Source of the DNA: Ophiosphaerella korrae
Taxonomy: Eukaryota > Ascomycota > Dothideomycetes > Pleosporales > Phaeosphaeriaceae
NCBI GenBank assembly: GCA_028456385.1
Contig: JALNQF010000048.1
Span: 186,001-250,000, forward strand
Direction: 5' to 3'
Length of the DNA: 64,000 bases
Shown in pieces: positions 20,522-32,403 of this stretch. Below the pieces are notes generated by a model. The model saw only the letters and a program-made list of their open reading frames with translations. It had not been told where the DNA came from and did not search any database. A program made the translations under genes and the position numbers. Each line of letters begins with the position of its first letter. The stretch's first letter is position 1.

Positions 20522-21269
20522 CTAATATATCTACTGTTTAGAGAGAAGTCGGCGGTATACTATATCAAGAGGAGACCCACTTTGAAGTTTACCGAGATAG
20601 TGTTCTTAGGAGGGTTGATGGATAGGTATGTTGGATGCTAACTCTGTTAGAATCAACATGACAGCATGGAACGCAAGCCGGCCCTATGGTAAACTTACTA
20701 AGGGTTTGAGTGTTCGAGATTGAATGCGCTCGGGAAAATGGGCTTCGTCGCTCGATCTTCTGCTCCCTACCTCAGTGTATTTATATGCCGTTGCCCGGCC
20801 TACTGTTAAATGCTAGGCATGTCAATTCATGTGCAATTACAGGGGTGATAGTGCATGGACTGATTGTAGAGTCATTCGGATTATTCTACTGTGCGTACCC
20901 TGGATCACCGATACGATGCAGGCATGGCTCCGCCTAGACTCCTTCGGCTTAGCTAACAATCTAAGGCTTAACAATAAACTTTTCTTATGCGACACATTCT
21001 CTACTAGATACAGCGGATTCGCCGACGCATGCATGCTATCCCCTCCACCAATCAATAGAATTGAGGCATGGTCCGAGCGCGAGGAGGGCTGAACGAGCTC
21101 TCAGCCGCTCTGCTCTCAATCCGGCGCTACACATATCACGAACCCTCCAATAGATGTGATCGCGGATAGCACGCCTTATCTCTCGGAATGTGCTGGCACT
21201 CTAGCGTTACAGGGCAGCCTATCCTGGGCTGTTGCCTCTTTCATAGGAGGAGAAACAGCTAAAGGAATA
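20522..21269. other. Intergenic, nothing recognised
   Basis: No gene or repeat identified between the small glycine-rich ORF and the MITE. Confidence 0.45.
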
Positions 21270-21663
21270 ACGTGGTTTATAAGCAAGGCGCGTATACAAG
21301 CAAGGCACGCACCCTAAAATATAGAAAAATTTAACCTCTTAAATCTTAATAATAGTATTATAAAATACACTACAATTTTATATAAACATTATATACATAC
21401 CCTAAGACTAATACTTTCGCTTTAAAAGAATATATCAATTAGTTCTTACGATAAAGTAGGATAATAAAACAATCTAGAAAATTAGGGGCTAAAATATTAT
21501 ACTTTAAGAATAGTAGGATCTATAAAGCTAAGAAGTTTAGGATAAACTACATACATGTAAGAAGCTATACTTTCAAGAGGCTGTTTTTTAGTGTATTTTC
21601 GGGGTGCGCGCCTCGCTTGTATGCCTGCCTCATTTGTGTACGCGCCCCGCTTATAAAGCAACT
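21270..21663. mobile_element. 394-bp non-autonomous element related to the deleted pogo-like element
   Basis: The left end acgtggtttataagcaaggcgcgtatacaagcaaggcacgcacc and the reverse complement of the right end share most positions, and both resemble the terminal repeat of the element at 12752-13884, including the doubled tacaagc-aggc-cgc motif. TA flanks both ends (21268-21269 and 21664-21665). The middle is AT-rich and non-coding, consistent with a RIP-affected MITE. Confidence 0.7.
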
Positions 21664-22300
21664 TAGGCCAAAAGCGGGGCACAGGCAATTTGGATTCAGC
21701 TCGCTGCATGCGACACACACTGCATATCAGGACTGACCGGTATACATCGTTGCGTGTGACCGCGTGCGCCTCATCATCCGGACAGGTCACGGCCAATAAT
21801 CTGCATGTACGAGGCCGCATCTGTGCCTGCACAGCCTGAGACAACATTCGTAAACTAAAAGTGCAGGGTGTGATGATTTCTCAAGCGAACGGGCATGTCC
21901 GTGTAATGGACTCGGCGCATGTAGGCTACCATACAACTGGGACTCGGTCCGATTTGGACAATCAAAGCCTTCACCATGGCCAAATGAGTTGGGTTGACGT
22001 GGCAATCTCTTCTGCCTTGCGTTAGCATCAGATATATGACCCTACTCTCTTGCTCATTCTTCTTGGTTGTCCTTTACCCGAACATCATCTACATCCTTGA
22101 CCGAAACGACTAAGGCAGCAAACGTGTTGAAGATTAGTTCACATTGCTGAAGGTAACCATTATGATGTCTCAGTTGTCCCTCGTTTTGTGCTTCTTGTCT
22201 AACGTTGAGCAGTTACCGGGTCGACCCACTGTCTCTACATTGCTTGTCTCAGCTCCGCCCTAGCTCTAGGCCAGTTCCTGTTTATCCGATCAAGTTTCAA
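21664..22300. other. Intergenic, nothing recognised
   Basis: Minus-strand frames up to 116 codons occur, partly overlapping the MITE; none looks like a gene. Confidence 0.45.
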
Positions 22301-22564
22301 ATGTCTTCAAACAGAGGTGGTGGTGGTGGAGGTGGAGGTGGAGGAAACATTTATATATACGGCAACAACTACGGTAACGTCACCGGCGGTGGGGGTGGTG
22401 GGGGTGGTGGTGGTGGCGGCAACTCCCGCGGCGGTGAATCCTACGGTGTCGATAGGAATACCGGTTACACGTATCGAACTACCAACAACGGTGCAAACAT
22501 CAACACAGACGACTACAACCGAATTGTTCGAGCTCAGGGCTACTCAGGTACCCCAGGGCGTTAG
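22301..22564 (+). CDS. Small glycine-rich protein, 87 aa
   Basis: Begins MSSNRGGGG; an upstream in-frame ATG at 22205 would add 32 residues of ordinary composition. Two Gly runs of 10 and 12 are separated by NIYIYGNNYGNVT, a short alternating, beta-like segment. The C-terminal third is not low-complexity (YGVDRNTGYTYRTTNNGANI, ending GYSGTPGR). No signal peptide. Two repeated glycine blocks around an Asn/Ile/Tyr motif also mark the ORF at 15597-15812. Function unknown. Confidence 0.5.
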   Translation: MSSNRGGGGGGGGGGNIYIYGNNYGNVTGGGGGGGGGGGGNSRGGESYGVDRNTGYTYRTTNNGANINTDDYNRIVRAQGYSGTPGR

Positions 22565-22934
22565 GCTTAGTGGGGCCCGGCTTTACTGGAGATGGAACTG
22601 TGGCCTAGTTTTCCTGCTAGTAGCGCATTGCGGGAAGTTGCATAGGCGGCGCCAGAGCTGCCCTAGTCCAAGTTGGGGTAGCTTATATGGTCCATGCAAG
22701 TAGCTCAGCCTATCCTAGATAGAAAATTCACCACGCTTCCTGAGTCTTCACCTCCCGTCCACTGTTATATTTTAACCGGGTCGAGCGAAATCAAACCCTA
22801 TCGCATAATCCTGACAGCTTGGATCTACCTCTGTTCGCTTATAAGTAGCTCAGCAGGTCGGGGTTCTAGTTATGCCCCAGCAATTATAACAAAAACAAAC
22901 ACACCTCATCTAATTGTGTACTTGACATGTAGCA
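22565..22934. other. Intergenic, nothing recognised
   Basis: Short gap between the glycine-rich ORF and the ABC transporter relic. A 118-codon frame at 22694-23050 has no recognisable domain. Confidence 0.4.
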
Positions 22935-25900
22935 ATGATACACAACAGAATGTTTCAAGCGAGATCGATCACTCGATCAGAAGATTCGCCAGCCAATCTG
23001 ATAACCGTGGACATAGAAAGTGTTGCGCACAGGCTACGTCACATCCATAATGTCTGGGGATGCGCTTTAGGGACGGCACTGTGGTTATGGCTTTTATGGG
23101 GACAGCTACACTTACACCCATGATCAGTTTCGCTATATTTACTGCCACAAATCAAGTCAATCTATTGATGAATGAGATTGCATTTAATTCTCTGACTTTA
23201 TTTACAATCTTTTCGACATCTATGATGGTATTCGTGGAAGGTCTAACTGGATTAAGAGGCACAATCAGCTATCTTGAGCGGATCGAAACGTTCCTCATGA
23301 TCCAGGATCAACCTAACTCAAAAGACAAGCTGTCACCAAATCTCTCGGCGGCCATCCCTCTGGGGTCCTTTTGGCCGCTTAATCCAACGACTAGTTATAT
23401 GTACTACACCAGTAACATTTCTATTTATTGGGACAAGACCAAGCCGGCCGCCTTGGCTAATCCAAACTTCAAAATGCCACTCCATACTCTAACGCTCGAT
23501 GTAGGGTCCGTTGCTAGCGGCAAATCGACGCTTTTGAAACTCTTTTTGGATCAGATTGAGGATCATAATGGGTTCTTGTCGTACAAGAGTGAAACCCTGG
23601 CATATTGTGACCAAACAGCACAGCTTGCCCTTGCAACAATACGCGACAGCATTGTTGGTGTCCATCCATTCCAGCCTGACTGGTATCACACGGTTGTAAA
23701 AGCATGTTTGTTAGGTTCTGATATCCAGAAAATGAAACTGGGCGATTTGGCGCTGATAGAAGACAAAGCTATCTCGTATTGTATGCGCACCTGTGGAACA
23801 TTTCCTCCAATGATCGCTGAACACTTATTTCAATCCCTTGAGCGCGCTATATACTCGCACAGAGATCCTCTTATAGTAGACGATGTTTTGAGTGAATCCG
23901 ATGCCATGGCTGCAGAAGAAATCATTCTCAACCTTTTTGGAGAGCAACGTCTGATCAAAAGTTCGGGCATTACTACCTTCTTCGCTGCTAGTACAAGTAC
24001 GCCGTTTATATAGCGAATTTATCTACTTATCGTCCATCTTGTAACGCATATTTCCGCAGCAGATCAGGCGATAGATCTTGATTATAAAAGTGGTATTTTA
24101 TCTACCAGGAGCATCGAGGACTGCATAAGCAATCGAATAAATGAGTTGGATACTTTCGAAAGAGCCCGGAAAAAAGAAATTTCAGCATTCAGTTTCCTAA
24201 TTTTGAACCGCTTCCGACACAAGCAATGGTAACAACAGTTGAAGCACCTGACAGACGCAAAGGCCAGCCTGATGTCTACAAGCATTATGAAATAGCCGCG
24301 GGACCTTGGGACTGGTTGTTCTTCGTCTCATTCGCTTGTCTCTTTGTATTCTGTACTTCATTCTAGCGTGAGTGCATACTCACTTTTGCATCGATATCAG
24401 AAACTTACTCCATGGCAACAGTGATCTTGGTGCGCTGATGGACTGAAGCAATTTAAAAACATGTAAGCCATGGGAGATCACGGTACCTGAGTATCTACGC
24501 ATGCTTAGCCATGGGTGCACTAGCTGCTTATGGGTTTTTGACAACGCAAGTACTAGCCCGAATCTTTTTTTAAAGAGCGGCATGCTTATATTCTGCTTAG
24601 GTTTGCATTGGTTACGACGGTTCCTAGAGCTGCACGGCTCTTCTACACAAACCTACTACGAACCGTTCTTGAGTCAGTCCTACCATAAAACTACTTCTAT
24701 TGCAACTTCATAGTATCTAATTGAAGTTTAGTGCACATCTCGACTTGTCCAAACCAACTGATATAGGGGAGCTCGTCAACATGTGTAGCTAAGATATGCA
24801 ACTCACCAATGGCGAGCTTCCATGGCTATATAGTAACAACTATCGGTATGTGTTTTCCTCGTCCTGCTAAAGGTGTAAACTCCACATTGCTTCCAAAAAT
24901 GGAACTAAATTTCTATACAGCACTTATAGCTTGCATTGCCCAACTCATCATCCTAGGCACATCCGTCGGTTACATTGCAATAAGCTTTCCTATAATTCTA
25001 GCATGGTTCTACTTTATTCAACGATTCTATCTTTCTACTTCCCGACAAGTCCGCCTCTTGGACATTGAACTTAAGGCGCCGCTCGTCTCGCAGACAATGG
25101 AGACTGCCCAAGATCTATCTACTATTCTAGCATTTGGGTGGGAAGAAAGCCAATGCCAGGCAATGAGATTGCACATGGTGTGTTACAGCGCGCATTCTAC
25201 CTTACGTACCGTATCCAGAGGTGGTTGAATCTCATGCTTGATTTTCGATTACATTGTTAGCGACGGAGTTAATGGCCATTGCGGTTGGAACAAGGAGCAC
25301 GAGCTCGGTAGATTCGATTGCTGTTGCGCTCGTCAATATCTTGTCTTTGAGCGAGAGTATAAAATTTTTGTGGGGAATTGGAGCGGTGGGTCGACTCAAA
25401 GATGATACTAGAAGCGTGAAAGACCCACCAGTTGGCTGTCCGAGCAAAGGAGGATTGGTAATTGAGAACGTTTCAATACAACTAGGGTATGTTGTCGTGG
25501 ATGGAAGTTTCTTTCACCTGACTGACACAATATGACTCTAGTGGTAGGACGGTTTTAGAAAACTTCAACCTGAACATCACCTCCGGCGAAAAAATTGGCA
25601 TCTGCGGCCCTAGCAGAAGGTATTTCCTCTCGCTCTTCATGTACCAATACACTCTAATATGTCCACTTAAGTGGCAAGAGCACCCTTCTAAAGCCCTTCT
25701 CCGTCTCGAAGGTCTGAGCCACGGCCACATAACAACTGATAGTATTAACATCTCCGACCTCCGTCTTAAAGAGCTTTGCAAGCGCCTAGCCATCGTGCAA
25801 CAAGACCCATACATTATAGACTCAACTATCCGCGAAAACATCGACCCAAGCAATACCAGTAGTGTACAAGAGATCACTCACGTGCTCGAAAAAATCGGAC

Positions 25901-26362
25901 TCCTATCGCTCATTGTAAAATCAGGGGGGGGGGGGGGGGGGGGGGCAGAAAGAAATGTACGTGGCCTGCATTCGTCACGCGGGCAGCATCAACTACTGTT
26001 TCGCGCGCGTGTTGCTGAGTCCGGCCAAGGTGATATTGTTAGACGAGATAGCTAGCGGGTATGAAATGATAACCTTGATCAATAGTGTTTTTTACTAACG
26101 CTTTCGCTGTGTAGACGCCGTGACCGAAAGGGTACTGCAGAAATTCATCGATGAGAATCTCAATGGCAAAACTATTCTTATGGTAGCTCATCGGCTAGAG
26201 GGTATCGCCAAACGTAATAGAGTAGTTGTATCAAGAAATGGACGGATAGTTGAAACAGGTACTCCTGCGCAGCTGCTGGGCCAGAATACTTATTTCAAGT
26301 CTTTATATTCGCGTTACGACTCAGGAATATTTACTAGAGGAAATAAGAGTAGAAGCGCTTGA
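22935..26362 (+). pseudogene. ABCC-type (MRP) ABC transporter, 5'-truncated and frameshifted
   Basis: A full-length multidrug-resistance-type transporter would have TMD1-NBD1-TMD2-NBD2. What remains in order: the end of TMD1 (HNVWGCALGTALWLWLLW near 23,030; FVEGLTGLRGTISYLERI near 23,240), NBD1 with Walker A as VGSVASGKSTLLK (23,510) but a ruined ABC signature before RAIYSHRDPLIVDDV, the linker and start of TMD2 (24,240-24,700), TMD2 (ILAWFYFIQRFYLSTSRQVR near 25,000), and NBD2 (GEKIGICGPSR, QQDPYIIDSTIRENIDPSN, then VAHRLEGIAKRNRVVVSRNG to the stop). Several frame changes, in-frame stops and a poly-G run before the NBD2 signature break it. The N-terminal half of TMD1 is absent. Some introns keep intact splice signals, so decay is recent. 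Confidence 0.8.
25924..25945 (+). repeat. Poly-G tract, 22 nt
   Basis: Uninterrupted run of 22 G on the + strand in the former NBD2 coding region, just after IVKS. Its length may be slippage-prone, in the cell or in sequencing. Confidence 0.85.
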
Positions 26363-26648
26363 AAAAGGAACGGGGTCACAGTAGAACGCCAAGCTATTAT
26401 CCCTACCTTTTAATGTATTAGGACAATTCTTTAGATAACCTGTATATATAAAAGCCTGTCTTTTTATAAGACACTTTAATAGCTCTACGCCTCTAGTTTC
26501 ACTGATATACCTAAAGAAAAAAACTATAAAGATAATACCCGAGACAATGAAATTTTTCCTAGTTTTGGTGAAGTGGTATTATTCTAAGTTGAATAATTAC
26601 TTAAAAGTGAGGAGAACTTGAAAGTTGTATAAATTCTTCCATGGGCGC

Positions 26649-28930
26649 TCAAACAAGGGTAATTTCTTCTGTCCTCGCTCCAATAAAATGCCCGAATAGA
26701 GCACTAGGCGTAAAACCCCTGGCTAACGTGACCCGTAGATCCCACAAACCCACTCTACGGTAAGTTCTACAAATCTGGCCAGGTACGGTGTCCAACCCAG
26801 CCAGCCGATAAGTGATCCAAGATGGCTGCTCATCTATAGCCAGTAGGAAATATGTTTCTGCCAACAAGCAAAGATATACATTGTTAGGAAGTTTCGCAGG
26901 CAAGCTCCCAGAGTCCGCATGGTATTCGAAGATGTATTCTTCGAAGCCATCCGAGCCGGTGATCTGATTGATCATGCTTCCGCCAACGATAGTGGCTTGA
27001 ACTTCCCCAAAAATATTCTTAGCTTCGTTCCATATAATACTGGTAGCAATCGTTTGCACTCGGAGTTTGACCTGTAGACCTCTGAAATCATGATACGAAG
27101 TTGGTGGGGACTCGTTACAAGGATAAGCAGGCCAACTAAATGACACAACTGGCGCTCGATGTTTGATATTGGACGCTAACCAAAGTCCCCAGGACTTGTC
27201 AACATCGGCCCGGGGAAACGTAATTTCTGAGTGTGGATGTATATCGACAGAGAACCAAGACCACGAGGGGGCAGCTTGTACACCAGGTTCACAGACGGAT
27301 GAAATATTGTTGACATCAGGATCCAAAACTTTGCGATGCTCTAATGCCCACAAGAGGCAAAGTGGAAGAGCTTCAGCCCAGACTCCAGCGAGATAGGTGA
27401 GGTTCGTGATGTTGTGTATGTAGCGAGCCATTCCCGCAAGAGCCACAACGCGATCTTCAGATCTCGTGAGCGCTCTTCGTCGGTAGGCATTGATGAGTTT
27501 TGTCTAGGTTTGAATGCAAGTTAAGAATTCTGGGACTGCCCTCGCTTTGAACATGGTGAAGTCCTTGAGCAAGAAACCGAAGAGTTCTTTCTTGCCCAAC
27601 TCATTGATGGTATGGACTGTTCCTAACCATTCATCCGAAAATATATCCGAGCACTCCCACATTAGCGTCTGATGACCAAAGAAAATTTTTCAAGGACTAA
27701 GGAAATATTCCTGAAATGCCCATGCCCGAGTATTGAGCGGCCATGACTCTTTGATATGCCGATGACAATGAATATCTCCATTGTTTTCGTCAATAGAGAT
27801 GCTATCTTCAGGTCGAAGTGCATAAGACCCTGGTCTCTGAGCAGTTGCAGGTCGGAGAATGCACGGTATACATGATCTCGGATCGAGCCGTATTTCTGAC
27901 TTGTTTCGCATATAATCTGGTGGAAATAGGCACGCTAAATTGCACGTAGCACTTGCGTATACAGAAGCCATTCTTGGTGCTTCATGTTGCCAGTCTTCCG
28001 GAGAGTCTTGTATAATACACAGAGAGTCAATCCATAGGTAGCTAAGACCTAGCAATCTCGTCAAATGGACAGCCTCTTGATAGATATTAGGCAACTCGCA
28101 AATTTGAATACCCCTTTGGCATCTTGTCATGTTAGACACCTTCAAGCAGAGCTGTTGTGCTGGTTCTGGACCCCACATATGGCTAAGTGTTGCGTACTGG
28201 TATCTTGCTATCATCTTGGACTGGTCGCATCGAAGCTGAATCTCACGCGCATTAATGTAGAGAATTCTAGTGGGCCTCTGACTATCGTCTGTTACGCGAC
28301 GGTGAAACTCGAAACATTTTGGGTCGCTGAGTGTGCACGCTGCCATCCAGCTTTGAATCTGTCTCGCATTATAATCAAACCTTTTTGGAGTGTATTTAGA
28401 CCAGAGGGAGGCTTCAAGATCCCCGCCGGTCCTATCTTTTGGCGGTCAACTACTGCAATCGAGTTTGAGCATCGATACTTACGATTGTAAGCAAAGATTC
28501 TAACGTGTGTTAGATGCGATTTCTTCATTCTCATGGAAACCTGGATAAGGCCACTCGATACTCTTCTCAACTGCGTGTTATTTCTATGATTAGTGTAGTT
28601 GTGTAAATAACCGTCAAGCTCATAGTTGTTGATAAATCCAAGCTGTTTGAGCTCTTCCTCGGGCTTCGAATCATCCAATTGCAAGCTTGATACCAATATC
28701 TAGCAAAGGCGACATGTAGAGGAGTCCCGTACCGTCTCAGCGATGTTCCATTTGATGTTGCGCACAGCCGATTCATGGGATTCAGTGAGTCTGGTCCATT
28801 GCCGAGCGAGTCTTGCACAGCCATCACATAGCGTGTGGGGGGACACATAACCTTCAGGGCATATGGTCGTCTTGGTCTCGCCACGGCCTTCCTTCCATGT
28901 TCGAATAAGCCTTACAACGTGGTTGCGCAT
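26649..28930 (-). pseudogene. HET-domain (heterokaryon incompatibility) protein, disrupted
   Basis: Fungal nonself-recognition family. The minus strand reads a Cys-rich N-terminus (LCDGCARLARQWTRL, CRLC), a linker, ARQIQSWMAACTLSDPKC, and then the HET core: YATLSHMWG, LSYLWIDSLCIIQD, WQHEAPRMASVYASATCN and WAFQEYFLSP. The C-terminal part runs to 26649. Three nonsense codons interrupt otherwise good frames: TAG at 28700-28702 where Gln would fit (CRLC-stop-ILVSSLQLDD), TGA at 27690-27692 after YFLSP, and TAG at 27504-27506 before TKLINAYRRRALTRSEDR. All are explainable by C-to-T or G-to-A change. A probable intron lies near 28,380. The rest is well preserved, so inactivation looks recent. Confidence 0.8.
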
Positions 28931-30587
28931 CCTCGCACAAGCATCAATGGCACAATTATTTCTGTTTTCCCCAAATTTGATGGAGGCAGAATATCATCGC
29001 ACCTAGATCGAATGAGAAGGAGTTGCGCAGGAATTTCAAGGTATATTAACGTAGTCAGCAGCCGTATCTCTGAGATTTTGAGGGATTTATATATCGGCCC
29101 CCTTTCACCAAGCTGCGTAGCTTGCAGCACAATACATCGATGGTAACACGGAGAGGCAGTACGAACAAGGAGCATGAACAGGTTGCACGAATAAAGAATG
29201 CCTTTGTCTCGCTTTTTGGTGGACGTTTTGTACTCTACTCGCGCATTAGAAGTAGACTCATCCACGGATTTAAGATCAAAGTGGACGTCCTCACAAGTGC
29301 CTAGAATACAACTTTTCACATGATCAATATCTCAAACCTGACAAGCCAAATTATCATTTCATTCTTCAACTTTTCGCCTTATCAGTGGGATGGCTAGTCT
29401 CAAGCCAATTACTGAGAGAAAATCTAGTCTCTAAGAATAGCGCAATGGACTATATTAGACGAGTTAGGTAAGATGCAAGGTAGATTTCTTTTAGCCGCAA
29501 TATTTATAGAAAGTGGTACTTGAACACGATTTGCGAGAGTTCTCATAGATGGAAGGTGAGAGATACCCGTCCACAGTTGCCTAAGTTAGCCTATCAAAAA
29601 AGACATGGTATGCACACACAGCTAGTCGCACGACCAATCCACTCCCGCACACCATCAACATGAATGATACAATACGTGGGTTAATTTTGGATCACTAGGG
29701 CTTTGAGATGATCACCCGTTCGCAGCACACGAGAGTCGGAATGTAGGGTATTTAACCGGAGCCACTTGGTTGTACAGACAGTTGCTAGGGCCCAGTTATG
29801 ATCGAAACTCGCTGAGGTAGTGACGTATTAATGTAGGACAATCGGTCAGGCCTCTCTGTGCATCTCCCGCTCATTCGCAAGGACAACTTATTGACAGTGC
29901 TAGCGCTTGCTTTTCCTTTGATATTACAGTGCAACTGATCTGGCTCCTTCGCTCTTATTAGACATATCGAGTAGCGCGCAACATATTAGGAAATTGATTT
30001 ACTAGGTCCACCAAAATGCTATTTTTGTATTTCGGCTTACTTTTCTCAGAGTATAATTTTCGAGCCTTTTAGAGCCAGAAGTATCTTAGCTCATAGCAAT
30101 TGTACGAACCCGCGGGGAAATTATCTCAACACCATACCACGACATATAGCAGATCAAACAGGAGAACTTGCTCTCTCCTAGCCGTCCACTACAAAGACAC
30201 TTATTCTCACCACTCGTGGCATTGGTGCAGTAGTTGGTAGCGGTTCAGACAGATTGCAAGTTTACATTCCTTGTTGTTTGCTTTTCATGGCAGGACACCC
30301 GATAAGGTAAGATTATTGAGCTTTGATGAAGAGTGACTAGTATGAAATCATATTTACCACATGGATTATGTGCGGGTGGGAAGTTGAAAACTTCTACACA
30401 AAACATGCACTGGGCAAAGTCTGCCCTATGGTATTTGTGTATTGTTTTCAATGCCATCTAAGATTTGACGGAACGTGAGAAAAATTTAGTAAAATATCAG
30501 ATTACGCACCCTTAGTCCCGCATGTCAGATAACTAATGAAGACGAAGTTCTAACATCCTACTTGCTCTCCTTACATAAATGTTAGCC
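28931..30587. other. Intergenic, nothing recognised
   Basis: A minus-strand frame of 135 codons at 28912-29319 has no domain; the remainder is without gene-like features. Confidence 0.45.
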
Positions 30588-31018
30588 TCAAACCCTGAAA
30601 CAGCTGACGTGCGTAGGTGGCAGTTTCCACCTGCCACTACCTTGGACTACCCCAGCACATGTTCCAATCTGATCCACAACTTCGTCATTCCCGTTGTTAC
30701 ACGCTCCTGTGGATTGTGCACTATTAAAGTTAGCCTTGCATTGCGCCACACACCTCTCCCCTTTCGGACTACTTACTTCCAGAGCCCACACCAACAATCG
30801 AAGACTTGGATACCAGATACAGCGCTCAAGTTTGCAACTTCAGTACATCCTCCATCCTCAATTCGAATATCCTGTGAGACAGAACCGTCGGCGTGGACGA
30901 ACTGAGCGCAGACATTCGCAGCAGGAGCACTACAGGCTGCAGTTGTAGTCGCCAGGGGCGAAGCACTCGCGACGTTCAATAGCGCAAAGAGAGAGCCGAA
31001 AAATATAAATCTAGTCAT
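30588..31018 (-). CDS. Small cysteine-rich secreted protein 3 (effector-like), 124 aa
   Basis: Exons 30777-31018 and 30588-30720 flank a 56-nt intron (GTAAGT, branch CTAAC, TAG). An upstream in-frame ATG at 31066 exists, but the ATG at 31018 places a clean signal peptide MTRFIFFGSLFALLNVASA first. The eight cysteines are C29, C37, C58, C75, C77, C88, C102 and C121. C37, C58, C75, C77, C88 and C121 match the six-cysteine frame of the secreted proteins at 3645 and 10090. The intron again falls after AA of an Asn codon (Asn81) in C-W-C-GLW-N, and the tail is C-F-R-V. C29 and C102 are extra and could form a fourth disulphide. Sequence identity to the other two is otherwise very low. Confidence 0.7.
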
Positions 31019-32403
31019 TGTGAAAAGGGTATGAAATTGAGGTGCAAGGTTGAATCGGGATCTCAATTACTCAAATTTTCTTTCAAATCTTCCAGTCATA
31101 CGCACCACTTATACCCCCCAAAGCAGCTGCGCAAAAACGGTCACAAGCTAGTTCTGTGTGATGTGATGTGACGCTCATGAGCGCTTGCAAGTGATTGGAT
31201 TGCAGCAAGGTAGGTGATTGGCACGCGTCTGTTTCGAGTGTGTGCTCCACAGCCAATCAGATTGCGCAACGGCCTAAGTGTCGCACGTCTGGATGGGGCA
31301 CAAACTGATCGGCTTTGTAAAATGGAAGGGGGCCGAAATTTTCTAGTTAGAATTTTTGATGGTAGTATATTGTGGAATGGGTCGGTTATGCACTGAGCAC
31401 TTTGTAGTAATGTGGATGACCTGGGTTCGGCATGTAGAGCGGTACAGTGAGTCGGTTTTCGTATGGTAAATCCATCTTTCTCATATACGACATATGTTCC
31501 TACTATTTAGCCAGGATGTTAATGGGCATAACGATATCGATTTGACTCATCAGCTTGAAGTGCAGCCAGAAGGTCAAAATCGGCAAATACGCAACAATCG
31601 CTCTGCGTGCATTTGCTACAGAATATTTTGTACGATACACATTTTCTATTATTGAACAGAATGCCAACGTACACATATCTCCTAAAAACATACAGAAAGG
31701 ACAGTGCTCAATAGTAGTCACTGGATGTTGAGTTTACAACTTCTTACACTAATTTCTAGAGCACTATCAAACTTGCGGAGACTGACAGGGTTAAATAACG
31801 GAAGATTGAGCATGATGCAAGCAGTAATATAAGTTATCGAAGTACTCACTATAATCTTTAAATAGGTAAATTTTCTTTCACTGCACCGAAGTTGCGAGAT
31901 AGCATCGATGAATGTACCAACACAATATCCATTTCAAGGGTATCCATGCGGACAACCAGATACTAGTAGCATACAATTGAGAGGATCTTATAGTGTCAGT
32001 ATGTCTGCTGCAAATTGTCAATGTACAAATCATTCCACACGAAAGGGGGAATCAAATCACTGGAGACTTTGGAGATACTTATAAGATCAAGAATGCAATC
32101 AGTCTCTGCCAAGAGAAGGGGCATTAGGGTAATTTTTGCAATGGTCTTTACTTTATATAATATGGGAAAAGCTAAAATATTCATGAAGTGAGATTCGCTC
32201 TAATCATGGTCATGATATTCCTCCCGTGAAATTGAAGCCGGGTGGTACATTTTCACATATATCTGCTTCATAGCTTTCCGTCGCCTCACCCTAAATCTAC
32301 CGCAATTTTATATCCACTCAGTACTTGTTAGGATCCTCTTACCCCTCACAGATTACAATTAGCCTCTGATCTCCGTTGACTCTGGCGATCAACCACATCG
32401 ATC
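31019..32403. other. Intergenic, nothing recognised
   Basis: No gene or repeat identified. Short frames only. Confidence 0.45.

Noticed and set aside
28912..29319. 135-codon minus-strand ORF
   Set aside because: No domain, overlaps the start of the HET relic, composition not distinctive.
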